Under the pieces are notes generated by a model, which was not told the origin of the DNA, made no database searches, and saw only the letters and a program-made list of their open reading frames with translations. 20,145 nucleotides of DNA, taken from the NCBI GenBank assembly GCA_004173415.1, contig SEHC01000028.1, positions 1 through 20,145 of the forward strand, given 5' to 3'. Positions 8,309 to 15,851 of this stretch are shown in pieces; the stretch's first letter is position 1; the number at the start of each line of letters is the position of its first letter. The stretch comes from Lysobacteraceae bacterium (GTDB lineage: Bacteria > Pseudomonadota > Gammaproteobacteria > Xanthomonadales > Xanthomonadaceae). The position numbers and the translations under genes were made by a program.

Positions 8309-9742
8309 TCAGCCTTGCATCTGTTCCAGCTCCCTGCCCTTGGTCTCGTGCACGCAACGCAGCACGAAGAACACCGAGACCAGGGCCGCGAGGGTGTAAA
8401 AGCCATAGGTGCCCGCCAGGCCGATGCCGGCCAGCAGCATCGGGAAGGTCATGGTCACCAGGAAGTTGGCCGTCCACTGCGCCAGGCCGGCCACCGCCAG
8501 GCCTGAGCCGCGGATCTGGTTGGGGAACATCTCGCCCAGCATCACCCACATCACCGGGCCCCAGGAGACGTTGAAGAACACCACGTAGACATTGGCGGCT
8601 ACCAGCGCCAGCACGCCCATGCCGTCGGACAGCTGCAGCCTGCCCACCGCGTCAAGCGAGCCGCTTGCGAATGCCAGCACCATTGTGGCCAGCGACACCG
8701 CCATGCCGACCGAGCCCGCCCACAGCAGCGGCTTGCGCCCGATGCGGTCGATCAGCATCACCGTCACCAGGCAGGCGCCGATGCTGAGCGCACCCGACAG
8801 TACGTTGATCAGCAGCGCATCGTTTTCCGAGAAGCCCACCGCCTGCCAAAGCACGGCTCCGTAATAGAACACGACGTTGATGCCCACCAGCTGCTGGAAG
8901 GTAGCCAGGCCCACGCCTATCCAGACGATGGGGCGCACCCTGCCGGTACCTTTTGCCAGCAGGTCGGACAGGCGCGGCCGGTGCTGGTCGCCGGCAAGCG
9001 AAGCCTGGATCTCGCCCAGTTTGAGTTGCGCCTCGCCGGGCCCGTAGAGACGGCCCAGCACCGCCAGGGCATCGGCATTCCGCCGTTTCACGACCAGGTA
9101 CCGTGGGCTCTCGGGAATGAACAGCAACGCCACCAGGAATACGGCCGCCGGTGCGATCTCGATCCAGAACATCCAGCGCCAGGCCTCGAAATCCAGCCAG
9201 AATGATTGCACCGACGAGCCTGCGAACCGGGCCAGCAGGTAGTTGCTGAGGAAGGCGGCGAACAGGCCGCCGATGATGGCGATCTGCTGGACGGTGGCCA
9301 GCCGGCCACGGTAGCGGGCAGACGAAACCTCGCTGATGTAGGCCGGTGACATGACGCTGGCCGCGCCTACGGCGAAACCGCCGAGCACGCGGTACAGCAC
9401 GAACTCCAGCGAGCCTGTCGCGATCCCCGAACCCCACGCCGACACCAGGAAGAACACCGCCGACACGACCAGCACCGCCCGCCTGCCATACAGGTCGGCC
9501 AGCCGCCCGGCGAAGAATGCACCGACTGCGCAACCCAGCAGCATCGAGGCGACATTGAAGCCGGTGCCGACCGAGTCGGAATCGAACGCCTGCTGCAGGC
9601 CGTCCACGGTGCCGTTGATGACCCCACTGTCGAATCCGAACAGGAAGCCACCGATCGTGGCCACGCAACTGATCAGGATGATGAAACGGGTGTCCTCGCC
9701 AGGATGGAGCGATGCGCTTCCAGTGGTGCCGGAACGGGTCAT
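8309..9742 (-). CDS. xylE: XylE-like MFS sugar/H+ symporter
   Basis: 477 residues, inner-membrane sugar-porter of the major facilitator superfamily with about 12 hydrophobic segments. Family signatures: GGFLFGFDSGVINGT (31-45) in TM1, with D38 matching the proton-coupling Asp of XylE; GRLADLYGRRAVL after TM2; PESPRYLV; the sugar-site QQLVGINVVFYYG in TM7; DRIGRKPLL between TM8 and 9; WVMLGEMFPNQIRG around TM10; and C-terminal ETKGRELEQ. Xylose as cargo is inferred from its position after xylB-xylA. The start at 9742 has AGGGGA 7 nt upstream; the longer open frame to 9796 starts with a basic low-complexity stretch and is rejected. It lies 60 nt after xylA, that gap holding a GC palindrome, and is the last gene of the xylose operon. 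Confidence 0.92.
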   Translation of the reverse strand: MTRSGTTGSASLHPGEDTRFIILISCVATIGGFLFGFDSGVINGTVDGLQQAFDSDSVGTGFNVASMLLGCAVGAFFAGRLADLYGRRAVLVVSAVFFLVSAWGSGIATGSLEFVLYRVLGGFAVGAASVMSPAYISEVSSARYRGRLATVQQIAIIGGLFAAFLSNYLLARFAGSSVQSFWLDFEAWRWMFWIEIAPAAVFLVALLFIPESPRYLVVKRRNADALAVLGRLYGPGEAQLKLGEIQASLAGDQHRPRLSDLLAKGTGRVRPIVWIGVGLATFQQLVGINVVFYYGAVLWQAVGFSENDALLINVLSGALSIGACLVTVMLIDRIGRKPLLWAGSVGMAVSLATMVLAFASGSLDAVGRLQLSDGMGVLALVAANVYVVFFNVSWGPVMWVMLGEMFPNQIRGSGLAVAGLAQWTANFLVTMTFPMLLAGIGLAGTYGFYTLAALVSVFFVLRCVHETKGRELEQMQG

Positions 9743-9780
9743 ACCATGTTCCCCTGTCGCTTCGATGGGTCGGTTGGAGC

Positions 9781-9794
9781 GGCGCCGCGGCGCC
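9781..9794. repeat. Perfect 14-bp GC palindrome between xylA and the symporter gene
   Basis: GGCGCCGCGGCGCC is its own reverse complement and lies 8 nt after the xylA stop codon, within the 60-nt gap before the symporter start. In the mRNA it could fold into a short stable stem that protects the upstream message or lowers readthrough. No T-run follows. Chance occurrence in GC-rich DNA is possible. Confidence 0.3.
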
Positions 9795-9802
9795 ATGTGT
9801 GT

Positions 9803-11137
9803 TTAGCGCAGCAGGTACTGGTTGAGCAGGTTCTCGTAGCGCTCCTGCTTGCCGCTGATCTGCCTGGGTTCGCTGTGGCCCAACGCCAGTCCGCGGAGAT
9901 CGGCAAGCGACAGCCTGCCCTGCGCGAAGTCGCGGCCTGCGCCCGCATCGAAGCTGGCGTAGCGCTCGGCGCGCCACTTCTCCCACGGCGATTCGGTCAG
10001 CAGCGCGTGTGCTACTTCCAGCCCGCGCGCGAACGCATCCATGCCGCCGATATGGGCGATGAAGAGATCTTCCATGTCGGTGGATTCGCGACGCGCCTTT
10101 GCATCGAAGTTCAGGCCGCCTTCGAGGCCGCCCTGGCGCAGCACCACCAGCATCGCCGCCACGGTGTCGTAGAGGTCGGTCGGGAACTGGTCGGTGTCCC
10201 AGCCGTTCTGGGCATTGCCGCGGTTGGCGTCGATGCTGCCCAGCAGGCCGTGATCGGAGGCCACCTGCAGGTCATGCTCGAAGGTGTGTCCCGACAGGGT
10301 CGCGTGGTTGGCTTCGATGTTGAGCTTGAAGTCCTTGTCCAGGCCATGCTGCTGCAGGAAGCCGGCCACGGTGGCGCTGTCGAAATCGTACTGGTGCTTC
10401 ATCGGCTCCATCGGCTTGGGCTCGATCAGGAAGTTGCCCTTCAGGCCGATGCTGCGCCCGTAGTCGCGCGCCATGGTCAGGAACCGCGCGAAGTGCTCGA
10501 GTTCGCGCTTCATCTGCGTGTTGACCAGCGAGGCGTAGCCCTCGCGGCCGCCCCAGAACACGTAGTGCTCGCCGCCCAGTTCCACGGTGGCATCCAGCGC
10601 CGCCTTGACCTGCACCGCGGCCCGCGCGACCACCGCGAAATCCGGATTGGTCGATGCGCCATTCATGTAGCGCGGGTGCGAGAACAGGTTGGCCGTACCC
10701 CACAGCAACTTCATGCCGGTGGCCTGCTGACGCTCCTTGGCCAGCGCCACCATGTGCTTGAGGTTGCTCTCGTACTCGCCGATATCCTCCGCGTCGGGGG
10801 CCAGGTCAACATCGTGGAAGCACCAGTACGGCACGCCCAGCTTGGTGCAGAACTCGAATGCGGCGTCGACCTTGGCCTCGGCCGTGGCCATCGGCGATCC
10901 GGCTTCCCAGGGGAAGCGGCGCGTGCCGGGGCCGAAGGGGTCGTGGCCGGCATTGGTGAAGGTGTGCCAGTAGCAGACGGCGAAGCGCAGATGCTCGGCC
11001 ATGGTCTTGCCGCCGACCTGCTTGCCGGCGTCGTAGACCTTGAAGGCCAGCGGGTTGTCCGATTGCGGGCCCTCGAAGGGAATGCGGCCGATCCCAGGAA
11101 AGTATTCCTTGTTGCCGACGAAATGTTGAGCGCTCAT
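9803..11137 (-). CDS. xylA: D-xylose isomerase
   Basis: 444 residues, the normal length for the proteobacterial (class II) enzyme. Cytoplasmic; converts D-xylose to D-xylulose with two divalent metal ions. Catalytic and metal residues are all present at positions shifted by 7 from the E. coli numbering: H108 and D111 in CFHDVDLAPD, E239 and K241 in LIEPKPMEP, E275 and H278 in NIEANHATLSGHTFEHD, D303 in GSIDANRG, D314 and D316 in NGWDTDQFPT, and the metal-site Asp in FDAKARRES. The ATG at 11137 is chosen because AAGGA lies 7 nt before it and the protein then begins MSAQHFVGNKEYFPGI, close to typical starts. It follows xylB by 41 nt and precedes the symporter by 60 nt, so the three form one transcription unit. 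Confidence 0.98.
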   Translation of the reverse strand: MSAQHFVGNKEYFPGIGRIPFEGPQSDNPLAFKVYDAGKQVGGKTMAEHLRFAVCYWHTFTNAGHDPFGPGTRRFPWEAGSPMATAEAKVDAAFEFCTKLGVPYWCFHDVDLAPDAEDIGEYESNLKHMVALAKERQQATGMKLLWGTANLFSHPRYMNGASTNPDFAVVARAAVQVKAALDATVELGGEHYVFWGGREGYASLVNTQMKRELEHFARFLTMARDYGRSIGLKGNFLIEPKPMEPMKHQYDFDSATVAGFLQQHGLDKDFKLNIEANHATLSGHTFEHDLQVASDHGLLGSIDANRGNAQNGWDTDQFPTDLYDTVAAMLVVLRQGGLEGGLNFDAKARRESTDMEDLFIAHIGGMDAFARGLEVAHALLTESPWEKWRAERYASFDAGAGRDFAQGRLSLADLRGLALGHSEPRQISGKQERYENLLNQYLLR

Positions 11138-11178
11138 AGCAAAATCCTTCCAGTGGGGGTCAGACGGGGGTGGAAACG

Positions 11179-12554
11179 TCATGCGGCATAGAGTTGGCGG
11201 ACCGCGACCAGATGGTCGAGGAATCGCTGGTAGGGCTCGCGGTATGCCTGGACGTGCTCGGTCCGCGGGCTGCAGGCGAGTGCTTCGTCGAAGCTGACAT
11301 GGGTGTCGGCCAGCTCGGCGAACGTGATTCCGGCATCGCCCCGGTTCGAAAGAGACCAGAGCGCCTGCAGCGCGGCGCCGAATGCGGCGCCTTCGACTTC
11401 ACGCGGGACCTGCACCGGCACCGCGAACACGTCGGCCACCATCTGCCGCCAGGCCGCGCTGCCCGCGCCGCCGCCGGTGAGCACGATATGGTCGAAGCGC
11501 ATGCCCGCCGAGGCAAAGGCCTCGAAGCCGTGCTTGAGGTTGTAGGTCGCGCCTTCCATGGCGGCGCGATAGAAATTGGCAGGGCTGGCGTTGAGCGCAG
11601 TGAGGCCGGTCAATGCGCCCTTGGCCAGCGGAAGATCCGGGGTGCGCTCGCCGTTGAGGAACGGCAGCAGGGTGAGGCCCCCGGCGCCGGGCTCGGTGGC
11701 CAGGATATGGCGGTCGCCGTCGCGGCTGCTGAATCCGAACAGCCTGGCCATGGCCTCGGTCGCCACCGTGCAAGGCTCATCACCAGCCTGCCCGGGACCA
11801 CGCAGCCAGTACCGATGGCCGCCATCATGTTGTCGCCGCCGCCGGTTGCCACCAACACGTCCCCGGCCAGGCCCAGTTGTTCGGCGCGGTCGGCCCTGAT
11901 CGGATAGGTGGTGCCGGTATCGACCAGGGGCGGCAGGCATCGGGACAGGTCGCGGTCCGGATCGATGGCGCGGAGCAATTCCGGCGACCAGCGACGGTTG
12001 CGCACATCCAGCCAGCCGGTACCTGAGGCATCGCCGGCTTCGCAGAACGTCGCTCCGGTCAGCCAGAAATTCAGGTAGTCGTGCGGTAGCAGGATCGTCG
12101 CAAGGCGGCGGTAGGCCTCGGGTCGATGCTTTCGCGTCCACGGCAACTTGGACGCGGTATACCCGGCGAGGATCGGATTGCCGGCCAGTTCGATGCACCG
12201 CGCCACGCCGCCGGCCGCCTCGGTGATTTCCACGCATTCGGCGGCGCTGCTGGTATCGCACCACAACTTTGCCGGGGCCAGCACCTCGCCTTCCGCGTCC
12301 AGCGGCACGAAGCCGTGTTGCTGTCCGGAGATTGCGATGGCTCCGATCCGGCTGCGAACGCCCGCATCGATGCCGGCGAAGCATTGCCTGATCGCCTGGG
12401 TCCACGCATCGGGGTGCTGCTCGCGCGAACCATCATCGCCACTGATGAGCTCGAGCGCCGCACTCCTGGAAGCGACGATGCACCGCGCCTGGCCGTCGTA
12501 TACGACCACCTTGACGCTCTGCGTGCCTGCATCGATCCCGGCGGTGAACTTCAT
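11179..12554 (-). pseudogene. xylB: Xylulokinase, interrupted by an internal deletion and frameshift
   Basis: FGGY-family kinase that should phosphorylate D-xylulose. The first frame (from ATG 12554; GGAGG 9 nt upstream) gives MKFTAGIDAGTQSVKVVVYD through GGGDNMMAAIGTGCVVPGRLVMSL, 261 residues, containing the catalytic Asp in GGGDN. At about 11767-11772 the family sequence continues in another frame at TVATEAMARLFGFSS, 196 residues to the TGA at 11179. Intact relatives have about 38 residues between MSL and TVATE, beginning with the GTSGT phosphate-binding motif and including FCSSTGGWLPLLCTMN-like sequence; these are missing here. The sum, about 457 codons plus 2 nt, falls short of the usual 495-500 by that amount. 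Either a true loss-of-function deletion (about 115 nt, not a multiple of three) or an assembly/sequencing collapse in GC-rich DNA. A kinase without GTSGT should be inactive. Confidence 0.9.
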
Positions 12555-12568
12555 CGACCTGGCCCTCC

Positions 12569-12599
12569 AACATAAAAAAAGTTAGCGCTACCAGTGCAA
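12569..12599 (-). promoter_or_regulatory. Possible promoter of the xylB-xylA-symporter operon
   Basis: On the minus strand, TTGCAC (12594-12599) resembles a -35 element and TATGTT (12569-12574) a -10 element, with a 19-nt spacer that is longer than ideal. The xyl-box fills the spacer, directly beside the -35. Such an arrangement would let a repressor block RNA polymerase. Each hexamer matches the sigma-70 consensus only in part, so this is a weak call. Confidence 0.3.
12580..12593 (-). promoter_or_regulatory. xyl-box operator in front of xylB
   Basis: Plus strand AGTTAGCGCTACCA, minus strand TGGTAGCGCTAACT, one base from the consensus TGGTAGCGCTAACA. It lies 25 nt before the xylB ATG, almost the same distance as the box before the GH67 operon (24 nt). 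It shares bases with the end of the DUF6445 gene: the TAG stop (12588-12590) is part of the palindrome core TAGCGCTA. A run of seven T follows on the minus strand. Confidence 0.88.
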
Positions 12600-13250
12600 C
12601 GGGTCTGCCGGCGGCACCCGCGCGTTGTCTATCCGGCCCGAATGCAGCGAGTTGCGTCGATAAACGACCAGGCGGTTGAACACGCCGTCCACCGTGTCGA
12701 TGCGTTGGAACAACGGCGTGTCCTCGTCGATGTATCCCGGTCCCGCGACACCCGCTCCCCGGCTTTCCTGCGCAAGGCAATCGAAGTAGGTCGCATGGCG
12801 CGACGCATCGATGTATTCGAAGCCGCTCTGGCGATGGCGGTAGAACGCCGTTCCGCCCCAACTCCTCCGGAACAGGTAGTGCACGGTGGCCAGTCCTTCG
12901 GCGCTGACCGAATCGATATGCGGCACCCGCTGCAGGAAGACCAGGTCCCGCGGCGCTTGCGTGACCAGGGAGAAATGGCACATGGGGAACTCGAACCGTC
13001 CCGGGGCCAGGTCGAAACAATCGGCTAGGAGCGGATTCAACAGCACCTCGAGAAACTGCTGGTAGGAAAGCGGGGCCGGCGCGCGCACCCCCGGAAACAT
13101 CGAAGGCTGCTTAACGAAATGGCGGTTGCCGGCCTTTCGCACCAGTCGGTCGGGATCGGCGACCAGATTGTCGATCACCAGCAGCGGCGCGCCCTCAAGC
13201 CCGATATTCCGCTTGCTGATACTGATATCGGGATGAGGTGCTATCTGCAT
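12588..13250 (-). CDS. DUF6445 family protein, 2OG-Fe(II)-oxygenase-like
   Basis: 220 residues, cytoplasmic (no signal or membrane segment). I recognise the family by the pattern seen next to tryptophan halogenases at TonB-receptor loci in xanthomonads and Caulobacter relatives. A possible iron facial triad is visible: H111 and D113 in VPHIDSVSAEG and H203 in YRRNSLHSGRI, with R206 as a candidate 2-oxoglutarate ligand; between them GLATVHYLF and GGTAFYRHRQSGFEY look like core strands. The activity and substrate are unknown. The start ATG at 13250 lies 24 nt after the halogenase stop with only a weak Shine-Dalgarno. Last of the four cassette genes; its stop codon is inside the xyl-box of xylB, and xylB begins 33 nt later, so readthrough into the xylose operon is plausible. 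Confidence 0.8.
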   Translation of the reverse strand: MQIAPHPDISISKRNIGLEGAPLLVIDNLVADPDRLVRKAGNRHFVKQPSMFPGVRAPAPLSYQQFLEVLLNPLLADCFDLAPGRFEFPMCHFSLVTQAPRDLVFLQRVPHIDSVSAEGLATVHYLFRRSWGGTAFYRHRQSGFEYIDASRHATYFDCLAQESRGAGVAGPGYIDEDTPLFQRIDTVDGVFNRLVVYRRNSLHSGRIDNARVPPADPLHW

Positions 13251-13274
13251 TGCCCGTCGATCCGTCGCGCAGCT

Positions 13275-14804
13275 TTACTGCGGCGTCCTCCGTATACCCC
13301 ACACTTCTGGCCCGGCCTTGCAGTAGCGGTTTATGAACTCCTGCTGGGGAGGCATCTGCGCGACTGCGCGGCCGATAGGTTCCCGGAGCGCGGCCAGGAG
13401 TTTGCCCAGGTCCCCGTCGGGCACCGCTCTTGCCAGGGGGTGGGGCTGTCCGGGTGCGATGCCCTGGCCCAGCAACACGTGGGTCCAGGAATCGATGCGG
13501 AAAAGCTCATTGCCATCCTGCCAGGCATGCGCGCGTTCGCGCCAGGCACGCAGCCGCGCCGCCAGCGATTCCGGCAGCTCCATTTCCCGGCACTCCGTCC
13601 ACATCGGCTCGTCGCGCTGGGTGGCGTGGTAGTGCAGGATGATGAAATCGCGCACATGCTCCATCTCTTCGCGGCTGACCTGGTTGTAGAGATCCACCAG
13701 CGATGGCGCGATGCCGTCGTATGGAAACAGTTGGACCAGGCGTACGACGGCGCTGATCGCAAGGTGGATACTGGTCGATTCGAGCGGTTCGATGAAACCA
13801 CTGGCCAGACCCAGGGAAACGACGTTCTTGTTCCAAGCCTTAAGCCTGCGTCCGGTGCGGAAGGGAACCAGCCAGGGTTCGCGGATAGGGGGGGCGCCGA
13901 CATCGTGCAAGAGCTTGGCTCGTGCCTCGTCGTCGGACATGTGCCGGCTCGAGAAGACCAGCCCGCAGCCGACCCGGTGCTGGAGAGGAATATGCCAGCG
14001 CCAACCCGCCTGGTGGGCTATGGCGCGCGTGTAGGGCACGGGCGGTCCCACCGGCTCGGTCTGCACCGCGACAGCGCGGTCGCTGGGCAACCACTGGTTC
14101 CAGTCTTCGTACCCGGTATGCAAGGTCTGCTCGATCAACAAGCCACGAAAGCCGGTGCAGTCGATGAAGAGGTCCCCTTCGAGCCGCTGGCCGTCTTCCA
14201 GCACCAGCGCGGTGACGGAGCCATCGGCGCCGTCCTGCTCGACCTGGCGGATCTTTCCTTCCACGCGCACCAGACCGTGGCTTTCAGCGATGCGGCGCAG
14301 GAACCTGGCGTACAGGCCCGCGTCGAAGTGGTAGGCGTAGTTGACCTGCGGCTGTGTGTCGAGCGAGAACAGGTCGTCCCGCGAGGCGACGGTTTCCAGG
14401 CAAAAATCGCCCAGTTCGGAGGGCATTCCCCGGCGCTGGCTGTCCAGCCAGAAATGATGGAAGGCCGCTGCCCAGGTACCCTGCCCGGTGATTCCGAAAG
14501 GATGGATATAGCGCTCACCCGGGCGGCGCCAGTTCTCGAACGAAATGGAGAGCTTGAACGTACCGGCCACTGCGCGCAGGAACTCCTGCTCATCGATCTG
14601 CAAGAAACGATGGAAAGCGCGTATCGGCGGCACGGTCGATTCGCCGACTCCCACCGTGCCGATCTGCTCGGATTCGACCAGGGTGATGTCCAGCCGTTCG
14701 CGGAACTGGTGCGCTAGCGCGCAAGCGGCCAGCCAGCCGGCGGTACCGCCGCCTGCGATAACGACCCTGCGTATTTTCCCGGGTGAAGCGTCTGGCTGCT
14801 GCAA
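13275..14804 (-). CDS. Flavin-dependent tryptophan halogenase family protein
   Basis: 509 residues, typical length for PF04820. FADH2-dependent halogenase fold: N-terminal nucleotide-binding VVIAGGGTAGWLAA (14-27), GVGESTVPPIRAF (52-64), FKLSISFENW (83-92) with K84 at the place of the active-site lysine, the halogenase motif GWRWHIP (267-273), and GFIEPLESTSI (336-346) with E342 at the place of the catalytic glutamate. The key residues are kept, so the enzyme looks active, but the natural substrate (free tryptophan, indole, a peptide or protein, or something else) cannot be read from sequence. It needs a flavin reductase, which is not encoded nearby. Start is a TTG at 14804 with AAGGGAG 7 nt upstream; no ATG fits. 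It lies 19 nt after the cupin gene. The long open frame on the opposite strand is a shadow. Confidence 0.93.
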   Translation of the reverse strand: MQQPDASPGKIRRVVIAGGGTAGWLAACALAHQFRERLDITLVESEQIGTVGVGESTVPPIRAFHRFLQIDEQEFLRAVAGTFKLSISFENWRRPGERYIHPFGITGQGTWAAAFHHFWLDSQRRGMPSELGDFCLETVASRDDLFSLDTQPQVNYAYHFDAGLYARFLRRIAESHGLVRVEGKIRQVEQDGADGSVTALVLEDGQRLEGDLFIDCTGFRGLLIEQTLHTGYEDWNQWLPSDRAVAVQTEPVGPPVPYTRAIAHQAGWRWHIPLQHRVGCGLVFSSRHMSDDEARAKLLHDVGAPPIREPWLVPFRTGRRLKAWNKNVVSLGLASGFIEPLESTSIHLAISAVVRLVQLFPYDGIAPSLVDLYNQVSREEMEHVRDFIILHYHATQRDEPMWTECREMELPESLAARLRAWRERAHAWQDGNELFRIDSWTHVLLGQGIAPGQPHPLARAVPDGDLGKLLAALREPIGRAVAQMPPQQEFINRYCKAGPEVWGIRRTPQ

Positions 14805-14823
14805 TGGGTTTCTCCCTTGCCAA

Positions 14824-15846
14824 TCAACGGTTGAGGCGGCCGATCAACATCGCGCGAAGACGACGCGCCATGTTTTCGTCCACGGGCCCGAGGATGTCCC
14901 GGGTCGCGGCAGGCAGGTGCTCGCCTGCCCGTTCGCGCGGCCCGAACACGTAATAGTCGAAGACCTTTGCCCACGCTTCTTTCTCGCGGTCGGGCAAGTC
15001 GCGTACGGTCCATAGCGCGTGTTGCAGCGCCAACAACGGCGAGGACAGGAACGAGGGCGAGCTGCGCCACCAGTAATTCACCAGCACGTTGAACGCATCG
15101 AGGCTGCGAACATGGTGCCACCACATGCTGGGTATGAAAATCGCGTCGCCAGGTTCCAGCATGGCGGTGCGGGCGGAAGCCAGGGCCTGGACGAACCGGG
15201 GATGGCGTCTGAGGTCGGGCTCGGCGAAATCCACCAGGCTCACGACCTGGCCGCCCGGCGTGGGTTCCATCGGCCCGGGATAGAGGTTCTCGATCTGCTC
15301 CGGTGGAAACAAGGTGAATTGCCGTCTTCCCACCGCGCAGACCGCTATGTTGTTGGGCGCGTCGAAATGGCAGGAAGCCACGACCCGATTACCGATCCAG
15401 ATGCTGGGCGGCGCGTGGATATCCTGTTCGGCCAGTCGCAGGTCATTGGCCTGCGCGAAACCTGGAAGGGCGCCTTCGACCAGGAGCGAGGCGATGTAGT
15501 ACGTCGGTGGCGCGGGATCCGACGAATGCGCCGACAGATCATCCAGCACGCGCCCAAGAGCCCCGCGCCGGACCTCGAAATTCAGCGCGCTGAAATCCTG
15601 GTTGTAGAACGGGCGGCCATCGATCTCCGGCGCGCCGTACGAATACTGCACCGCCCGGCCACTGTCGAGCCTTCGCAGATAGCTCATGGCCTCCTCGGTG
15701 GAACGGCGCCCTGCCTCGACCACCGGCCAATCACCCGCCAAGCCCCTGAGCACGACGGGCTCGCCCTGATCCAGAAGCTCCTGCATCGGCAGTGCACCGA
15801 TGCCGCAGCCCTCGACCGTACGCACGGGATCAATGGACTGCGCCAC
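14824..15846 (-). CDS. Cupin_8 / JmjC-domain Fe(II) oxygenase-like protein
   Basis: 340 residues from a GTG at 15846. The start follows the sapC stop by only 5 nt, pointing to coupled translation; the open frame continues upstream through sapC without an ATG at a sensible place, and the exact start is uncertain (another GTG at 15825). The core matches the JmjC-like cupin_8 family: GEPVVLRGLAGDWPVV (28-43), then SCHFDAPNNIAVCAVGRRQF (158-177) with the HxD metal pair H160/D162, FTLFPPEQ, then EPGDAIFIPSMWWHHV (231-246) with H244 or H245 as the distal histidine. Relatives of this fold hydroxylate protein or small-molecule targets, so an iron- and 2-oxoglutarate-dependent hydroxylase is likely; the target is unknown. 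No signal peptide, so it acts in the cytoplasm. Confidence 0.85.
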   Translation of the reverse strand: MAQSIDPVRTVEGCGIGALPMQELLDQGEPVVLRGLAGDWPVVEAGRRSTEEAMSYLRRLDSGRAVQYSYGAPEIDGRPFYNQDFSALNFEVRRGALGRVLDDLSAHSSDPAPPTYYIASLLVEGALPGFAQANDLRLAEQDIHAPPSIWIGNRVVASCHFDAPNNIAVCAVGRRQFTLFPPEQIENLYPGPMEPTPGGQVVSLVDFAEPDLRRHPRFVQALASARTAMLEPGDAIFIPSMWWHHVRSLDAFNVLVNYWWRSSPSFLSSPLLALQHALWTVRDLPDREKEAWAKVFDYYVFGPRERAGEHLPAATRDILGPVDENMARRLRAMLIGRLNR

Positions 15847-15851
15847 TCCGG

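Noticed and set aside
9704..11191. 495-codon plus-strand open frame opposite xylA
   Set aside because: Exact antisense of the xylose isomerase coding frame; no own start context and no family motifs.
11610..12554. Treating the first xylB frame as a complete 314-residue kinase
   Set aside because: After residue 261 the product turns into an out-of-frame Arg/Pro/Ser-rich tail, while the true C-terminal kinase sequence continues in another frame to 11179.
13119..14717. 532-codon open frame on the plus strand opposite the halogenase gene
   Set aside because: It is the mirror of a well-supported halogenase with conserved motifs. GC-rich codon use leaves antisense frames open, and the product resembles no family I know.
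14709..14718. GCGCTAGCGC palindrome as a fourth xyl-box
   Set aside because: It lies inside the halogenase coding sequence and lacks the TGG/CCA and AACA/TGTT flanks of the other boxes.
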